Below, in pieces: positions 25,909 to 36,321 of a DNA stretch of 64,000 nt. The position numbers and the translations under genes were made by a program. Every line of letters begins with the position of its first letter. The first letter of the stretch is position 1. The notes beneath the pieces were generated by a model. The model saw only the letters and a list, made by a program, of their open reading frames with translations. It was not told where the DNA came from and did no database searches. This DNA is from Pseudomonas sp. B21-040 (GTDB lineage: Bacteria > Pseudomonadota > Gammaproteobacteria > Pseudomonadales > Pseudomonadaceae), in contig NZ_CP087176.1 in the NCBI RefSeq assembly GCF_024748695.1, positions 5,945,501-6,009,500 of the forward strand. Reading direction: 5' to 3'.

Positions 25909-26430
25909 TCAGAACGGGATATCGTCATCAAAGCTGTCGAAATCCGGAGCCGGTTGCGGTGCGGCTTGCTGTGGAGCCGGACGCGACTGTTGTGGCGCCG
26001 ACTGCTGCGGACGTGGTGCCTGTTGGCGTGGGGCCGGAGCGGATTGCTGGTAGTTGTTGCCACCACCTTGTTGGTCGCCCTGTTGTGGACGGCCGCCCAG
26101 CAGTTGCATGGTGCCTTGCATGTCGACCACGATTTCAGTGGTGTAACGCTTGATACCGTCTTTTTCCCACTCGCGGGTCTGCAGCTTGCCTTCGATGTAT
26201 ACCTGCGAACCTTTACGCAGGTATTCGCCGGCGATTTCGGCAACCTTGCCGAACATCGACACACGGTGCCATTCGGTCTTCTCGACCTTCTGACCGGTTT
26301 GCTTGTCGGTCCATTGTTCGCTGGTCGCCAGACTCAGGTTGGTCACGGCGTTGCCATTTGGCAGGTAACGAACTTCAGGATCCTGGCCGCAAGTACCGAC
26401 CAATATGACTTTGTTAACCCCACGGGCCAT
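25909..26430 (-). CDS. ssb: Single-stranded DNA-binding protein
   Basis: A 173-residue SSB. It begins [20 protein letters not shown] and its OB fold spans residues 1-112 ([33 protein letters not shown]). A Gln/Pro-rich linker follows, and the protein ends in the acidic tip [11 protein letters not shown] that recruits repair and replication partners. It follows the MFS gene by 9 bases on the minus strand, so both are probably one transcript. uvrA diverges upstream, the arrangement known in Pseudomonas. No clear LexA box was found in front of it. Confidence 0.97.
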   Translation of the reverse strand: MARGVNKVILVGTCGQDPEVRYLPNGNAVTNLSLATSEQWTDKQTGQKVEKTEWHRVSMFGKVAEIAGEYLRKGSQVYIEGKLQTREWEKDGIKRYTTEIVVDMQGTMQLLGGRPQQGDQQGGGNNYQQSAPAPRQQAPRPQQSAPQQSRPAPQQAAPQPAPDFDSFDDDIPF

Positions 26431-26439
26431 TGCGTTCTC

Positions 26440-27837
26440 CTAGGCTTCGCACGCTGTCGCGGCCGGGTTGTTCACCAGACGCTCAAGCGTGTTGCGATCC
26501 AATAATTCTGTGTCCAATTTGATGTAAATGGCGGCTTCATCGGCAACGACAATTGCATCGGTAACCCCTGTAACGGCCTTCAGGCGCTCGATCAGGCCAG
26601 CTTCACGAATCGCTTCGGGCGACAACGGCAAGCGCAGGCTCGTCACATAGGGAGGTTCACGCATGGTAACAGCAAAGGCCAACCAAAGTGCAGCCAGCCC
26701 GGCACATCCCAGGAATACAACCGACAAACCGCCATGCTGAAACATCCAGCCGCCGAGGATACCGCCCAGTGCCGAACCGAGGAACTGGCTGGTGGAATAA
26801 ACCCCCATCGCCGTGCCCTTGCCGCCTGCTGGTGAAACCTTGCTGATCAGCGATGGCAACGAAGCTTCCAGCAGATTGAACGCGGTGAAAAACACCACCG
26901 TCCCGATCACCAGAGCCCGCAGGCTATCGCCGAACTGCCAGAAGAATAGCTCAGTGAGCATCAGCGTCAGCACTGCGCCCAATAAAACTCGTTTCATTTT
27001 GCGTTTCTTCTCGCCGTAGATAATGAACGGGATCATGGCGAAGAAAGAAATCAGCAGAGCTGTCAGGTAGACCCACCAGTGCTGCTCTTTAGGCAAACCG
27101 GCTTTTTCAACCAGCGCCAAAGGCAACGCGACGAAGCTCGACATCAACATCGCGTGCAACACAAAAATGCCCAGGTCCAGGCGCAACAGGTCCGGATGTT
27201 TGAGCGTCGGTAACAGCGCCTGACGCGCGACACCCGACTCTCGGTGCTGCAACGGGCCGGTGGACTTTGGCACCATGAACATCACGATCACGATACCGAA
27301 CAGCGCCATGCCACCCGTGGCGAGGAACAATCCGGACAGGCCGAAGGCACGGGTCAGCAACGGTCCTACGACCATGGCGACCGCGAACGACAAACCGATC
27401 GTCATGCCGATCATGGCCATGGCTTTGGTCCGATGCTGCTCGCGGGTCAGGTCTGACAGCAAGGCCATGACGGCGGCAGAAATCGCCCCCGCGCCCTGCA
27501 GGACTCGTCCGGCGATGACGCCCCAGATCGAATCGGCATTGGCCGCCAGCACACTGCCGAGCGCGAAGACGATCAGCCCCAGGTAAATCACCGGGCGGCG
27601 GCCAATGCGGTCGGAAATGATGCCGAATGGAATCTGAAAGATCGCCTGGGTCAGGCCGTAAGCGCCAATCGCCAGCCCGATGAGGGCCGGTGTTGCACCT
27701 GCCAGATCCATCCCATAGGTCGCCAGTACCGGCAACACCATGAACATGCCAAGCATACGGAATGCGAACACCAGGGCCAGACCGCTTGCTGCGCGGGTCT
27801 CACTGCCACTCATGCGTTCGCTGTGGGGATCGTGCAT
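26440..27837 (-). CDS. MFS transporter, YajR type
   Basis: A 465-residue transporter with 12 predicted spans, including the DRIGRRP-type loop SDRIGRRPVIYLGLIVFA between spans 2 and 3 and DLTREQHRTKAMA. The last 65 residues (EAGLIERLKAVTGVTDAIVV, YIKLDTELLDRNTLERLV) form a soluble ferredoxin-like domain as in E. coli YajR. Substrate unknown. The gene is followed by ssb 9 bases downstream and is divergent from uvrA. Confidence 0.88.
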   Translation of the reverse strand: MHDPHSERMSGSETRAASGLALVFAFRMLGMFMVLPVLATYGMDLAGATPALIGLAIGAYGLTQAIFQIPFGIISDRIGRRPVIYLGLIVFALGSVLAANADSIWGVIAGRVLQGAGAISAAVMALLSDLTREQHRTKAMAMIGMTIGLSFAVAMVVGPLLTRAFGLSGLFLATGGMALFGIVIVMFMVPKSTGPLQHRESGVARQALLPTLKHPDLLRLDLGIFVLHAMLMSSFVALPLALVEKAGLPKEQHWWVYLTALLISFFAMIPFIIYGEKKRKMKRVLLGAVLTLMLTELFFWQFGDSLRALVIGTVVFFTAFNLLEASLPSLISKVSPAGGKGTAMGVYSTSQFLGSALGGILGGWMFQHGGLSVVFLGCAGLAALWLAFAVTMREPPYVTSLRLPLSPEAIREAGLIERLKAVTGVTDAIVVADEAAIYIKLDTELLDRNTLERLVNNPAATACEA

Positions 27838-28029
27838 GGAAAAACCTCATGTGAACCGGCCGCGATTCTACCAGTCCCATCGATTGACAGGGTATATCGC
27901 GACGCTTTGACGCGTTCTGCTGACAGACTCTTCATCTAAGACAATCATCCACTCGTTTGATAGTGTGCATCCATCCAGTATTTGGCCGTATACTCCTACG
28001 TTTTCGACGCCCGCCAAGCGAGGCCACTT

Positions 28030-30864
28030 TTGGACAAGATCCTGATTCGTGGGGCCCGGACCCACAACCTGAAGAACATCGACCTGACCCTGCCACGGGA
28101 CAAACTGATCGTCATCACCGGCCTGTCCGGGTCGGGCAAATCGTCCCTGGCGTTCGACACGCTGTACGCCGAAGGCCAGCGCCGCTACGTCGAATCGTTG
28201 TCGGCCTACGCCCGGCAGTTTTTGTCGATGATGGAAAAGCCTGACGTCGATACCATCGAGGGTTTGTCGCCAGCCATTTCCATCGAACAGAAGTCGACCT
28301 CGCACAACCCGCGCTCGACGGTCGGCACCATCACCGAAATCTACGACTACCTGCGTCTGCTGTATGCGCGCGTGGGTATTCCGCGCTGCCCGGATCACGA
28401 CATTCCACTGGAAGCACAAACTGTCAGCCAGATGGTCGACCTGGTCCTCGCCCAACCGGAGGGCAGCAAACTGATGCTGCTGGCCCCGGTCATCCGCGAG
28501 CGCAAAGGCGAGCATCTGTCGGTCTTCGAAGAACTGCGCGCCCAGGGTTTTGTCCGGGCCCGGGTCAATGGCCGGCTCTGCGAGCTGGACGAATTGCCCA
28601 AGCTGGATAAACAGAAGAAGCATTCGATCGATGTCGTGGTCGACCGTTTCAAGGTTCGCGCCGATCTGCAACAGCGCCTGGCCGAATCGTTCGAAACCGC
28701 ACTGAAACTGGCTGACGGCATTGCGCTGGTTGCGCCGATGGACGACGAACCGGGTGAAGAAATGATCTTCTCCGCGCGCTTCGCCTGCCCGATTTGCGGC
28801 CACGCCATCAGTGAGCTCGAACCCAAGCTGTTCTCCTTCAACAACCCGGCCGGCGCTTGCCCGACCTGCGACGGCCTGGGTGTGAAGCAGTTTTTCGACA
28901 TCAAGCGATTGGTGAACGGCGAGCTGACACTGGCAGAAGGCGCGATTCGCGGCTGGGACAGGCGCAACGTCTATTACTTCCAGATGCTCGGGTCGTTGGC
29001 GTCCCACTACAAATTCAGCCTGGAAGTGCCATTCAACGAACTGCCGGCCGACCAACAGAAATTCATCCTGCATGGTAGCGGCTCGCAAAACGTCGACTTC
29101 AAATACCTGAACGACCGTGGCGACATCGTCAAACGCTCTCATCCGTTTGAAGGCATCGTGCCGAACCTTGAGCGCCGCTATCGCGAAACCGAGTCTGCTT
29201 CGGTGCGTGAAGAGCTGGCCAAATTCCTCAGCACCCAGTCGTGCCCGGACTGCCGGGGCACGCGCCTGCGGCGTGAAGCCCGGCACGTGTGGGTAGGCGA
29301 GAAGACGCTGCCCGCAGTGACCAATCTGCCGATCGGGGATGCCTGCGAGTATTTCGAGGTTCTGAAGCTGACAGGCCGTCGCGGCGAAATTGCCGACAAG
29401 ATCCTCAAGGAAATCCGCGAACGCCTGCAGTTTCTGGTGAACGTGGGCCTCGACTATCTTTCGCTGGATCGCAGTGCGGACACATTGTCCGGCGGCGAGG
29501 CCCAGCGGATTCGCCTGGCCAGCCAGATTGGTGCCGGCCTGGTGGGGGTTCTGTACATCCTCGATGAACCGTCGATTGGCCTGCACCAACGCGATAACGA
29601 TCGGTTGCTCGGGACGCTCAAGCACCTGCGCGACATCGGCAACACGGTGATCGTGGTCGAGCACGATGAAGATGCGATTCGCTTGGCCGACTACGTGGTG
29701 GACATCGGTCCGGGCGCTGGCGTACACGGTGGCCATATTGTCGCCGAAGGTACACCGGCCGAGGTCATGGCTCACCCGGATTCATTGACTGGCAAGTACT
29801 TGTCGGGTCGGGTGAAGATTGCTGTTCCGGCCAAACGCACACCGCGTAACAAGAAACTGTCGTTGTCGCTCAAGGGCGCTCGCGGTAACAACTTGCGCGA
29901 CGTTGACCTGGAAATTCCGATTGGCCTGTTGACCTGCGTGACCGGTGTATCGGGCTCTGGCAAATCGACGCTGATCAACAACACACTCTTCCCGTTGAGC
30001 GCAACGGCGCTCAACGGCGCAACAACGCTTGAAGCTGCCGCTCACGACAGCATCAAGGGCCTGGAGCATCTGGATAAGGTCGTCGACATCGACCAAAGCC
30101 CAATCGGTCGTACACCACGCTCCAACCCGGCGACTTACACCGGTCTGTTCACTCCGATTCGTGAGCTGTTTGCCGGCGTGCCGGAGTCTCGTTCACGGGG
30201 TTACGGCCCGGGACGCTTCTCCTTCAACGTGAAAGGCGGACGTTGCGAGGCCTGCCAGGGCGACGGTTTGATCAAGGTGGAAATGCACTTCCTGCCAGAC
30301 ATCTATGTCCCGTGCGACGTCTGCAAAAGCAAGCGCTACAACCGTGAAACACTGGAGATCAAGTACAAGGGCAAGAGCATCCACGAAACCCTCGAGATGA
30401 CCATCGAGGAAGCCCGGGTGTTCTTCGATGCGGTTCCAGCCCTGGCACGCAAACTTCAGACGCTGATGGATGTGGGTTTGTCGTACATCAAACTGGGGCA
30501 ATCGGCGACCACACTGTCCGGCGGTGAAGCGCAACGGGTGAAACTGTCCCGTGAACTGTCCAAGCGCGATACCGGCAAGACGCTGTATATCCTCGATGAG
30601 CCTACGACCGGTCTGCACTTCGCGGACATTCAGCAATTGCTGGATGTGCTGCACCGCCTTCGCGACCACGGCAACACCGTGGTGGTAATCGAGCATAACC
30701 TCGACGTGATCAAGACCGCTGACTGGCTGGTGGACCTGGGCCCGGAGGGCGGTTCCAAGGGCGGGCAGATCATTGCCGTCGGTACGCCGGAAGAAGTCTC
30801 CGAGATGAAGCAGTCGCATACCGGCTTCTACCTCAAACCGCTGCTGGAGCGTGATCGAGCCTGA
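28030..30864 (+). CDS. uvrA: Excinuclease ABC subunit A
   Basis: A 944-residue nucleotide excision repair damage sensor. Two ABC units are present: Walker [11 protein letters not shown] near residue 31 and [10 protein letters not shown] near 640, with signature LSGGEAQRI and LSGGEAQRV. Zinc fingers are CPICGH...CPTCDG and CEACQGDG...CDVCKS. I take TTG 28030 ([19 protein letters not shown]) as start, since UvrA proteins begin exactly so and length then equals the usual Pseudomonas value; the open frame extends 16 codons further up without support. It is divergent from the MFS-ssb pair and ends in a strong terminator. Confidence 0.96.
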   Translation: MDKILIRGARTHNLKNIDLTLPRDKLIVITGLSGSGKSSLAFDTLYAEGQRRYVESLSAYARQFLSMMEKPDVDTIEGLSPAISIEQKSTSHNPRSTVGTITEIYDYLRLLYARVGIPRCPDHDIPLEAQTVSQMVDLVLAQPEGSKLMLLAPVIRERKGEHLSVFEELRAQGFVRARVNGRLCELDELPKLDKQKKHSIDVVVDRFKVRADLQQRLAESFETALKLADGIALVAPMDDEPGEEMIFSARFACPICGHAISELEPKLFSFNNPAGACPTCDGLGVKQFFDIKRLVNGELTLAEGAIRGWDRRNVYYFQMLGSLASHYKFSLEVPFNELPADQQKFILHGSGSQNVDFKYLNDRGDIVKRSHPFEGIVPNLERRYRETESASVREELAKFLSTQSCPDCRGTRLRREARHVWVGEKTLPAVTNLPIGDACEYFEVLKLTGRRGEIADKILKEIRERLQFLVNVGLDYLSLDRSADTLSGGEAQRIRLASQIGAGLVGVLYILDEPSIGLHQRDNDRLLGTLKHLRDIGNTVIVVEHDEDAIRLADYVVDIGPGAGVHGGHIVAEGTPAEVMAHPDSLTGKYLSGRVKIAVPAKRTPRNKKLSLSLKGARGNNLRDVDLEIPIGLLTCVTGVSGSGKSTLINNTLFPLSATALNGATTLEAAAHDSIKGLEHLDKVVDIDQSPIGRTPRSNPATYTGLFTPIRELFAGVPESRSRGYGPGRFSFNVKGGRCEACQGDGLIKVEMHFLPDIYVPCDVCKSKRYNRETLEIKYKGKSIHETLEMTIEEARVFFDAVPALARKLQTLMDVGLSYIKLGQSATTLSGGEAQRVKLSRELSKRDTGKTLYILDEPTTGLHFADIQQLLDVLHRLRDHGNTVVVIEHNLDVIKTADWLVDLGPEGGSKGGQIIAVGTPEEVSEMKQSHTGFYLKPLLERDRA

Positions 30865-30874
30865 ATCCGGCTCG

Positions 30875-30917
30875 AAAAAAAGCCCCTGTCACTGACTCAG
30901 TGACAGGGGCTTTTTTA
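30875..30917. terminator. Bidirectional terminator between uvrA and the ferritin gene
   Basis: aaaaaaagcccctgtcactg (30875-30894) pairs with cagtgacaggggcttttttt-type sequence at 30898-30916. The stem is long and perfect with A and T tracts on either side, ending both convergent transcripts. Confidence 0.94.
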
Positions 30918-30928
30918 TATCGGTGCAA

Positions 30929-31393
30929 TCAGGCGTGGGATTGCAGGTAGTTCTCGAGACCGATCAACTTGATCAGACCCATCTGCTTTTCAAGCCAGTA
31001 GGTGTGATCTTCTTCGGTGTCATGTAACTGGATCCGCAGCATCTCGCGGCTGACATAGTCCTTGTGCTGCTCGCAGAGCTTGATGCCCTTGCAGAGTGCG
31101 GCGCGGACTTTGTATTCCAGGCGCAGGTCAGCGGCGAGCATCTCCGGCACGGTGGTGCCGACATCAAGGTCGTCGGGACGCATGCGCGGCGTGCCTTCGA
31201 GCATCAGGATACGGCGCATCAGGGCATCCGCATGCCCCGCCTCTTCTTCCATCTCGTGATTGATACGTTCGTAGAGCTTGGTGAAACCCCAGTCCTCATA
31301 CATCCGCGAATGGACGAAATATTGATCACGTGCCGCCAGTTCGCCAGTCAGCAACGTGTTGAGGTAATCGATTACGTCTGGGTGGCCTTGCAT
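30929..31393 (-). CDS. bfrA: Bacterial ferritin (annotated bfrA/ftnA), heme Met absent
   Basis: A 154-residue four-helix ferritin starting [15 protein letters not shown]. Ferroxidase ligands are in place: Glu18, Glu51, His54 (EEEAGHAD), a Glu near 93 (DLRLEYK), Glu127 and His130 (TEEDHTY). Residue 52, the heme-binding Met of true bacterioferritins, is Ala. The Pseudomonas aeruginosa gene beside katA was called bfrA but its product behaves as a heme-free ferritin (FtnA), which fits this. I chose ATG 31391-31393; a frame 14 codons longer is not family-like. It lies next to katA, and both handle iron and peroxide. Confidence 0.9.
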   Translation of the reverse strand: MQGHPDVIDYLNTLLTGELAARDQYFVHSRMYEDWGFTKLYERINHEMEEEAGHADALMRRILMLEGTPRMRPDDLDVGTTVPEMLAADLRLEYKVRAALCKGIKLCEQHKDYVSREMLRIQLHDTEEDHTYWLEKQMGLIKLIGLENYLQSHA

Positions 31394-31506
31394 CGCCCTA
31401 CATCTCCCTGCTTGAAAGTCTGTAGTTTGAACCACGACGACTGATTGGTCACTCCGTTTGCGCGATAAAAGCGAAGATATTCTGAGAAAAGTGGTTTAAA
31501 TAACGC

Positions 31507-31530
31507 AAAAACCGCCCAATCGAGGGCGGT
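31507..31530 (-). terminator. katA terminator
   Basis: On the minus strand accgccc (31530-31524) pairs with gggcggt (31517-31511) around a six-base loop and runs into U residues at 31510-31507. It ends the catalase transcript before the ferritin gene, so the two are separate units. Confidence 0.85.
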
Positions 31531-31542
31531 TCTGCTTCTCAT

Positions 31543-32997
31543 TTAGACTTCGTTAAGCTGTACGTTGAGCAGCTTTGCGATTGCTTCTCCATACGCAGGA
31601 TCGGCTTTGTAGAAATGCTGCAATTGACGGTCAACCACATCGCTGGAAACCCCAGCCATTGCGCCGGCAATATTGCTGACCAGCAGCCTTTTCTGCTCAT
31701 CGCTCATTAAACGGAACAACGCACCGGCATGGCTGTAGTAGTCGGTATCTTCGCGGTGATCGTAGCGATCAGCCGCCCCGCTCAGCACCAACGGCGGCTC
31801 TGCATAATGAGGCGCTTGCTTCGGCGAAGCGACATAGCTGTTCGGCTCATAGTTAGGCGTTGCACCGCCGTTGCTGCCAAACGCCATCGAACCATCACGC
31901 TGGTAGCTGTTCACCGGACTGCGAGGCGCATTCACCGGCAGTTGCTGGTGATTGGTGCCAACACGGTAGCGGTGAGCATCCGCGTAGGCGAATACGCGAC
32001 CTTGCAGCATGCGATCAGGCGACAGACCGACACCCGGCACCATGTTGCTCGGACCAAACGCCGCTTGCTCGACCTCAGCAAAGTAGTTCTGCGGATTGCG
32101 ATTGAGCTCCAATTCGCCTACTTCAATCAGTGGAAACTCTTTCTGCGACCAGGTCTTGGTCACATCGAACGGGTTCTCGTAATGCTCTGCTGCCTGAGCC
32201 TCAGACATAATCTGGATGCAAACACGCCATTTGGGGAAGTCTCCGCGCTCGATTGCACCAAACAGGTCACGCTGGGCGTAATCCGGATCAGTGCCCGCCA
32301 GGCGTGCAGCATCTGCCGGAGCGAGGTTCTTGATCCCTTGCTGAGTCTTGTAGTGCCACTTCACCCAATGCCGCTCGCCGCTGGCGTTGATCAGGCTGTA
32401 GGTGTGACTGCCGAAGCCATGCATGTGACGGTAACCGTCAGGAATGCCGCGATCCGAGAACAGGATCGTGACCTGGTGCAACGCCTCGGGTGAGTGCGAC
32501 CAGAAATCCCACATCATCTGCGCACTTTTCAGATTGCTTTGCGGCAAGCGTTTTTGAGTGTGAATAAAGTCGGGGAATTTCAAAGGATCGCGAATGAAGA
32601 AAACGGGCGTGTTGTTGCCGACGATGTCCCAGTTGCCTTCCTCGGTATAGAACTTCAGGGCGAAGCCACGTGGATCGCGCTCAGTGTCGGCCGAACCACG
32701 CTCACCACCAACAGTGGAAAACCGCAGGAACGTCGGGGTTTGCTTGCCCACGGACTCGAACAGTTTAGCGCTGGTGTATTGGGTGATATCACGCGTTACG
32801 GTGAACGTTCCGTAGGCGCCCGAACCTTTAGCGTGCACGCGACGCTCAGGGATGTTTTCACGGTTGAAATGGGCGAGCTTCTCGATCAGGTGAAAATCGT
32901 CGAGCAGCAGCGGGCCACGAGGGCCGGCGGAGCGAGAATTCTGGTTATCGGCGACAGGAGCGCCACTGGCGGTGGTAAGCGTTTTACTTTGGCTCAT
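31543..32997 (-). CDS. katA: Monofunctional heme catalase KatA
   Basis: A 484-residue small-subunit catalase. Heme-pocket residues are visible: the distal His in [12 protein letters not shown], Asn in [14 protein letters not shown], and the proximal Tyr in [13 protein letters not shown]. The length and sequence fit the clade III catalases to which P. aeruginosa KatA belongs. It breaks hydrogen peroxide to water and oxygen in the cytoplasm. ATG 32995-32997 has aggaagaga upstream. A terminator closes it; the ferritin gene follows. A 140-base AT-rich region (32998-33130) upstream should hold its peroxide-responsive promoter, which I could not define. Confidence 0.97.
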   Translation of the reverse strand: MSQSKTLTTASGAPVADNQNSRSAGPRGPLLLDDFHLIEKLAHFNRENIPERRVHAKGSGAYGTFTVTRDITQYTSAKLFESVGKQTPTFLRFSTVGGERGSADTERDPRGFALKFYTEEGNWDIVGNNTPVFFIRDPLKFPDFIHTQKRLPQSNLKSAQMMWDFWSHSPEALHQVTILFSDRGIPDGYRHMHGFGSHTYSLINASGERHWVKWHYKTQQGIKNLAPADAARLAGTDPDYAQRDLFGAIERGDFPKWRVCIQIMSEAQAAEHYENPFDVTKTWSQKEFPLIEVGELELNRNPQNYFAEVEQAAFGPSNMVPGVGLSPDRMLQGRVFAYADAHRYRVGTNHQQLPVNAPRSPVNSYQRDGSMAFGSNGGATPNYEPNSYVASPKQAPHYAEPPLVLSGAADRYDHREDTDYYSHAGALFRLMSDEQKRLLVSNIAGAMAGVSSDVVDRQLQHFYKADPAYGEAIAKLLNVQLNEV

Positions 32998-33133
32998 GCG
33001 ATCTCTTCCTTTGTCAGTCTTTCACTGCCGGCTAATCGGCTGAAAAGGAGTATTGCTCACCCACGTTACACCTACAAATTCATTAACATTTTGTAATCGA
33101 TAGAAAATTTCTAAGATACTTTCGACCGCACAC

Positions 33134-33158
33134 AAAAAACCGGGCACTAGGCCCGGTT
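33134..33158 (-). terminator. Terminator of the alpha operon after rplQ
   Basis: On the minus strand aaccgggc (33158-33151) pairs with gcccggtt (33145-33138) around five bases, followed by a U tract to 33134. It lies 21 bases beyond the rplQ stop. Confidence 0.9.
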
Positions 33159-33178
33159 CTTTGTTTCAGACTGACGTC

Positions 33179-33565
33179 TTACTCGGCGGATACAGCTTCG
33201 CCAGCAGTAGCACGATCAACCAACTCGACGTACGCCATAGGCGCGTTGTCGCCAGCGCGGAAGCCGCACTTGAGGATGCGCAGGTAGCCACCCTCACGGG
33301 TAGCGTAACGCTTGCCCAGGTCGTTGAAGAGCTTACCAACGATAGCTTTCGAACGAGTACGGTCGAAAGCCAGACGGCGGTTAGCCAGGCTGTCTGTCTT
33401 GGCCAAAGTGATCAGCGGCTCAGCAACGCGACGCAGTTCTTTAGCTTTCGGCAGTGTAGTTTTGATCAGCTCGTGCTCGAACAGCGACACTGCCATGTTT
33501 TGAAACATGGCCTTGCGGTGCGAGCTAGTGCGGCTCAGGTGACGACCACTTTTACGATGACGCAT
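33179..33565 (-). CDS. rplQ: 50S ribosomal protein L17
   Basis: A 128-residue protein beginning [20 protein letters not shown], with [20 protein letters not shown] and [20 protein letters not shown], all diagnostic of bacterial L17. It sits near the peptide exit side of 23S rRNA. It is the last gene of the alpha operon, 42 bases after rpoA, and is followed by an intrinsic terminator. Confidence 0.98.
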
Positions 33566-33607
33566 GGTTCATTCCTTACCAAACACGACGTTCGGTGATT
33601 ACGACGA

Positions 33608-34609
33608 TCAGGCAGTCGCCTTGTCGTCCTTCTTAAGACTTGCAGGCGGCCAGTTGTCGAGGCGCATGCCGAGGGACAGACCGCGGGAGGCCAGAACGTC
33701 CTTGATTTCAGTCAAGGATTTCTTGCCAAGGTTCGGAGTCTTCAACAGCTCTACTTCGGTACGCTGAATCAGGTCACCGATGTAGTAGATGTTTTCCGCC
33801 TTAAGGCAGTTAGCCGAACGTACAGTCAGTTCCAGATCGTCAACCGGGCGAAGCAGGATCGGATCGATCTCGTCTTCCTGCTCAACAACCACTGGCTCAC
33901 TGTCACCTTTGAGGTCGACGAACGCAGCCAACTGCTGTTGCAGAATGGTTGCAGCGCGGCGGATAGCCTCTTCAGGATCCAGAGTACCGTTGGTTTCCAG
34001 ATCAATAACCAGCTTGTCCAGGTTAGTACGCTGCTCGACACGGGCGTTTTCCACCACGTATGCGATACGGCGAACCGGGCTGAACGAAGAGTCAAGCTGC
34101 AAGCGACCGATGCTGCGGCTTTCGTCTTCATCGCTCTGACGCGAGTCTGCCGGTTCATAACCACGACCACGAGCTACGGTGAGCTTCATGTTCAGGGCGC
34201 CGTTAGACGCCAGGTTAGCGATTACGTGATCGGGGTTAACGATCTCGACATCATGATCCAGCTGAATATCGGCAGCGGTAACCACCCCCGAACCCTTCTT
34301 CGACAAGGTCAGCGTAACTTCGTCACGACCGTGCAGCTTGATAGCCAGACCTTTAAGGTTCAACAGGATTTCAATTACGTCTTCCTGTACGCCTTCGATG
34401 GCGCTGTACTCATGGAGTACACCGTCAATCTCGGCCTCGACTACTGCACAGCCGGGCATTGAGGACAACAGGATGCGGCGCAGCGCGTTGCCCAGGGTGT
34501 GGCCGAAACCACGCTCGAGAGGCTCGAGAGTGATCTTGGCGCGGGTTGGACTGACAACCTGCACATCAATGTGGCGGGGTGTCAGGAACTCATTTACCGA
34601 AATCTGCAT
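33608..34609 (-). CDS. rpoA: RNA polymerase alpha subunit
   Basis: A 333-residue subunit. The N-terminal assembly domain (to about 230) includes [20 protein letters not shown], which dimerises and binds beta and beta prime. A linker leads to the C-terminal domain (about 250-320) with [20 protein letters not shown] and [17 protein letters not shown], which contacts UP elements and activators. It lies between rpsD (22 bases) and rplQ in the standard order rpsM-rpsK-rpsD-rpoA-rplQ. Confidence 0.99.
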   Translation of the reverse strand: MQISVNEFLTPRHIDVQVVSPTRAKITLEPLERGFGHTLGNALRRILLSSMPGCAVVEAEIDGVLHEYSAIEGVQEDVIEILLNLKGLAIKLHGRDEVTLTLSKKGSGVVTAADIQLDHDVEIVNPDHVIANLASNGALNMKLTVARGRGYEPADSRQSDEDESRSIGRLQLDSSFSPVRRIAYVVENARVEQRTNLDKLVIDLETNGTLDPEEAIRRAATILQQQLAAFVDLKGDSEPVVVEQEDEIDPILLRPVDDLELTVRSANCLKAENIYYIGDLIQRTEVELLKTPNLGKKSLTEIKDVLASRGLSLGMRLDNWPPASLKKDDKATA

Positions 34610-34631
34610 GGATGCACCTATTTTCTAGCCC

Positions 34632-35252
34632 TTACTTGGAGTAGAGCTCGACAATCAGGCTTTCGTTGATGTCGGCGGACAGATCACTGCGAGCTGGAAC
34701 GTTCTTGAAAACGCCCGACTTCTTCTCAGTGTCTACTTCTACCCATTCTACGCGGCCACGTTGGGCACACAGATCGAGAGCTTGGACAATGCGAAGTTGG
34801 TTCTTTGCTTTCTCGCGAATCGCGACCACGTCACCAGCACGAACCTGGTAAGACGGTACGTTTACGGTCTGACCGTTAACGCTGACGGATTTGTGCGATA
34901 CCAGCTGACGGGATTCGGCACGAGTAGAGCCAAAACCCATACGGTATACAACGTTGTCCAAACGGCATTCGAGCAGTTGCAGCAGGTTTTCACCGGTTGC
35001 ACCTTTCTTGCCAGCAGCTTCTTTATAGTAGCCGCTGAATTGACGCTCGAGAACGCCGTAGATACGACGGACCTTCTGCTTTTCACGCAGTTGGGTGCCG
35101 TAATCGGACTGGCGACCGCGGCGTTGGCCGTGGATACCAGGTGCTGCTTCAATGTTGCACTTCGATTCGATCGCGCGCACGCCGCTCTTCAGAAAGAGAT
35201 CGGTGCCTTCGCGACGAGCGAGTTTGCATTTTGGACCAATGTAACGAGCCAT
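34632..35252 (-). CDS. rpsD: 30S ribosomal protein S4
   Basis: A 206-residue primary rRNA-binding protein ([20 protein letters not shown]). The S4 RNA-binding domain lies near residues 95-160 ([36 protein letters not shown]). Only two Cys (9 and 32) occur in the N-terminal part, so it is a zinc-free form. In E. coli S4 represses its own operon by binding the leader upstream of rpsM; the 130-base rpmJ-rpsM gap here could serve that role. Confidence 0.99.
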   Translation of the reverse strand: MARYIGPKCKLARREGTDLFLKSGVRAIESKCNIEAAPGIHGQRRGRQSDYGTQLREKQKVRRIYGVLERQFSGYYKEAAGKKGATGENLLQLLECRLDNVVYRMGFGSTRAESRQLVSHKSVSVNGQTVNVPSYQVRAGDVVAIREKAKNQLRIVQALDLCAQRGRVEWVEVDTEKKSGVFKNVPARSDLSADINESLIVELYSK

Positions 35253-35270
35253 TCTTTACAATCTCCTGGA

Positions 35271-35660
35271 TTACACGCGGCGCTTCTTCGGCGGACGGCA
35301 CCCGTTGTGCGGGATTGGCGTCACGTCGGTGATGCTGGCGATCTTGTAGCCACAGCCGTTCAAAGCGCGGACTGCGGATTCACGACCTGGGCCTGGACCT
35401 TTGACGTTAACGTCGAGGTTTTTCAGACCGTATTCCAGCGCAGCTTGGCCAGCACGTTCAGCAGCTACTTGAGCAGCAAACGGGGTGGACTTGCGGGAAC
35501 CGCGGAAACCCGAACCACCGGAGGTAGCCCAGGAAAGAGCGTTGCCTTGACGGTCGGTGATGGTCACGATTGTGTTGTTAAAAGATGCATGGATGTGGGC
35601 GATGCCATCAACCACTGTCTTTTTAACTTTTTTACGAGGACGAGCAGCAGGTTTAGCCAT
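35271..35660 (-). CDS. rpsK: 30S ribosomal protein S11
   Basis: A 129-residue platform protein with a basic tail ([20 protein letters not shown]) and the conserved [20 protein letters not shown] and [15 protein letters not shown] ends. It helps form the mRNA exit (E site) region. It lies 30 bases after rpsM and 18 before rpsD. Confidence 0.99.
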   Translation of the reverse strand: MAKPAARPRKKVKKTVVDGIAHIHASFNNTIVTITDRQGNALSWATSGGSGFRGSRKSTPFAAQVAAERAGQAALEYGLKNLDVNVKGPGPGRESAVRALNGCGYKIASITDVTPIPHNGCRPPKKRRV

Positions 35661-35690
35661 GATTAATTTCCTGTCGATTCGCTGGGGCGA

Positions 35691-36047
35691 TTACTTGCGG
35701 ATCGGCTTACGCGGACCTTTACGGGTACGCGCGTTAGTCTTGGTACGCTGACCGCGTACTGGAAGACCACGACGATGACGCAGACCGCGATAGCAACCGA
35801 GGTCCATCAAACGCTTGATTTTCATGTTGATTTCGCGACGCAGGTCACCTTCAGTGGTGAACTTCGCCACTTCGCCACGCAGCTGTTCAATCTGCTCGTC
35901 GCTCAGATCTTTGATCTTTGCGGCTGGGTTTACCCCAGTCACTGCACAGATCTTCTGTGCAGTAGTGCGACCAACACCATAGATGTAGGTCAGCGAGATA
36001 ACAGTATGCTTGTTATCTGGAATGTTAACGCCTGCAATACGGGCCAT
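35691..36047 (-). CDS. rpsM: 30S ribosomal protein S13
   Basis: A 118-residue head protein ([20 protein letters not shown]) with the helix-hairpin-helix region [13 protein letters not shown] and the C-terminal basic tail [20 protein letters not shown] that reaches P-site tRNA. It is the first gene of the alpha operon. A sigma-70 promoter with a 17-base spacer lies 60 bases upstream, directly after a hairpin. Confidence 0.99.
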   Translation of the reverse strand: MARIAGVNIPDNKHTVISLTYIYGVGRTTAQKICAVTGVNPAAKIKDLSDEQIEQLRGEVAKFTTEGDLRREINMKIKRLMDLGCYRGLRHRRGLPVRGQRTKTNARTRKGPRKPIRK

Positions 36048-36106
36048 TCAGTGGGACTCCAATTGACAGCTACCTACGCCCCGGAAGCCAAGAAATAGGG
36101 CGCGAG

Positions 36107-36135
36107 ATAATATCGCTGTAATAACAAATAATCAA
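36107..36135 (-). promoter_or_regulatory. Sigma-70 promoter of the alpha operon (rpsM)
   Basis: Minus strand ttgatt (36135-36130) and tattat (36112-36107) with a 17-base spacer. The -35 box starts at the foot of the hairpin at 36136-36159. This makes rpsM-rplQ a separate transcription unit from the spc genes. Confidence 0.7.
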
Positions 36136-36159
36136 CCCGGTAGCGCACTAGCTACCGGG
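36136..36159 (-). terminator. Hairpin between rpmJ and rpsM
   Basis: cccggtagc (36159-36151 on the minus strand) pairs perfectly with gctaccggg (36144-36136) around six bases. The following bases are ttgattattt rather than a pure U tract, so termination may be partial. It may also be the S4 control site. Confidence 0.6.
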
Positions 36160-36177
36160 CTTGAAGCACAATCACAC

Positions 36178-36294
36178 TCAGCCTTGGCGCTGTTTGTGAC
36201 GCGGTTCCGCGCTGCAAATTACTCGAACAACACCTTCGCGGCGAATAATCTTGCAGTTACGGCACAGCTTTTTCACCGATGCACGAACTTTCAT
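36178..36294 (-). CDS. rpmJ: 50S ribosomal protein L36
   Basis: A 38-residue protein, [20 protein letters not shown] followed by [18 protein letters not shown]. Cys11, Cys14, Cys27 and His33 form the zinc ribbon, so this is the zinc-dependent form. It lies 27 bases after secY, closing the spc operon. Confidence 0.98.
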
Positions 36295-36321
36295 CACCAA
36301 CTCCTCGAACCTTATGGGTAC

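Noticed and set aside
27838..28029. A LexA (SOS) box between the MFS-ssb pair and uvrA.
   Set aside because: I looked for CTGT-N8-ACAG. The nearest candidate (ccagtatttggccgtatact) lacks the CTGT half, so no site is claimed.
27868..29775. A 635-codon minus-strand open frame opposite uvrA.
   Set aside because: It lies wholly within a well-conserved gene on the other strand and has no recognisable domain.
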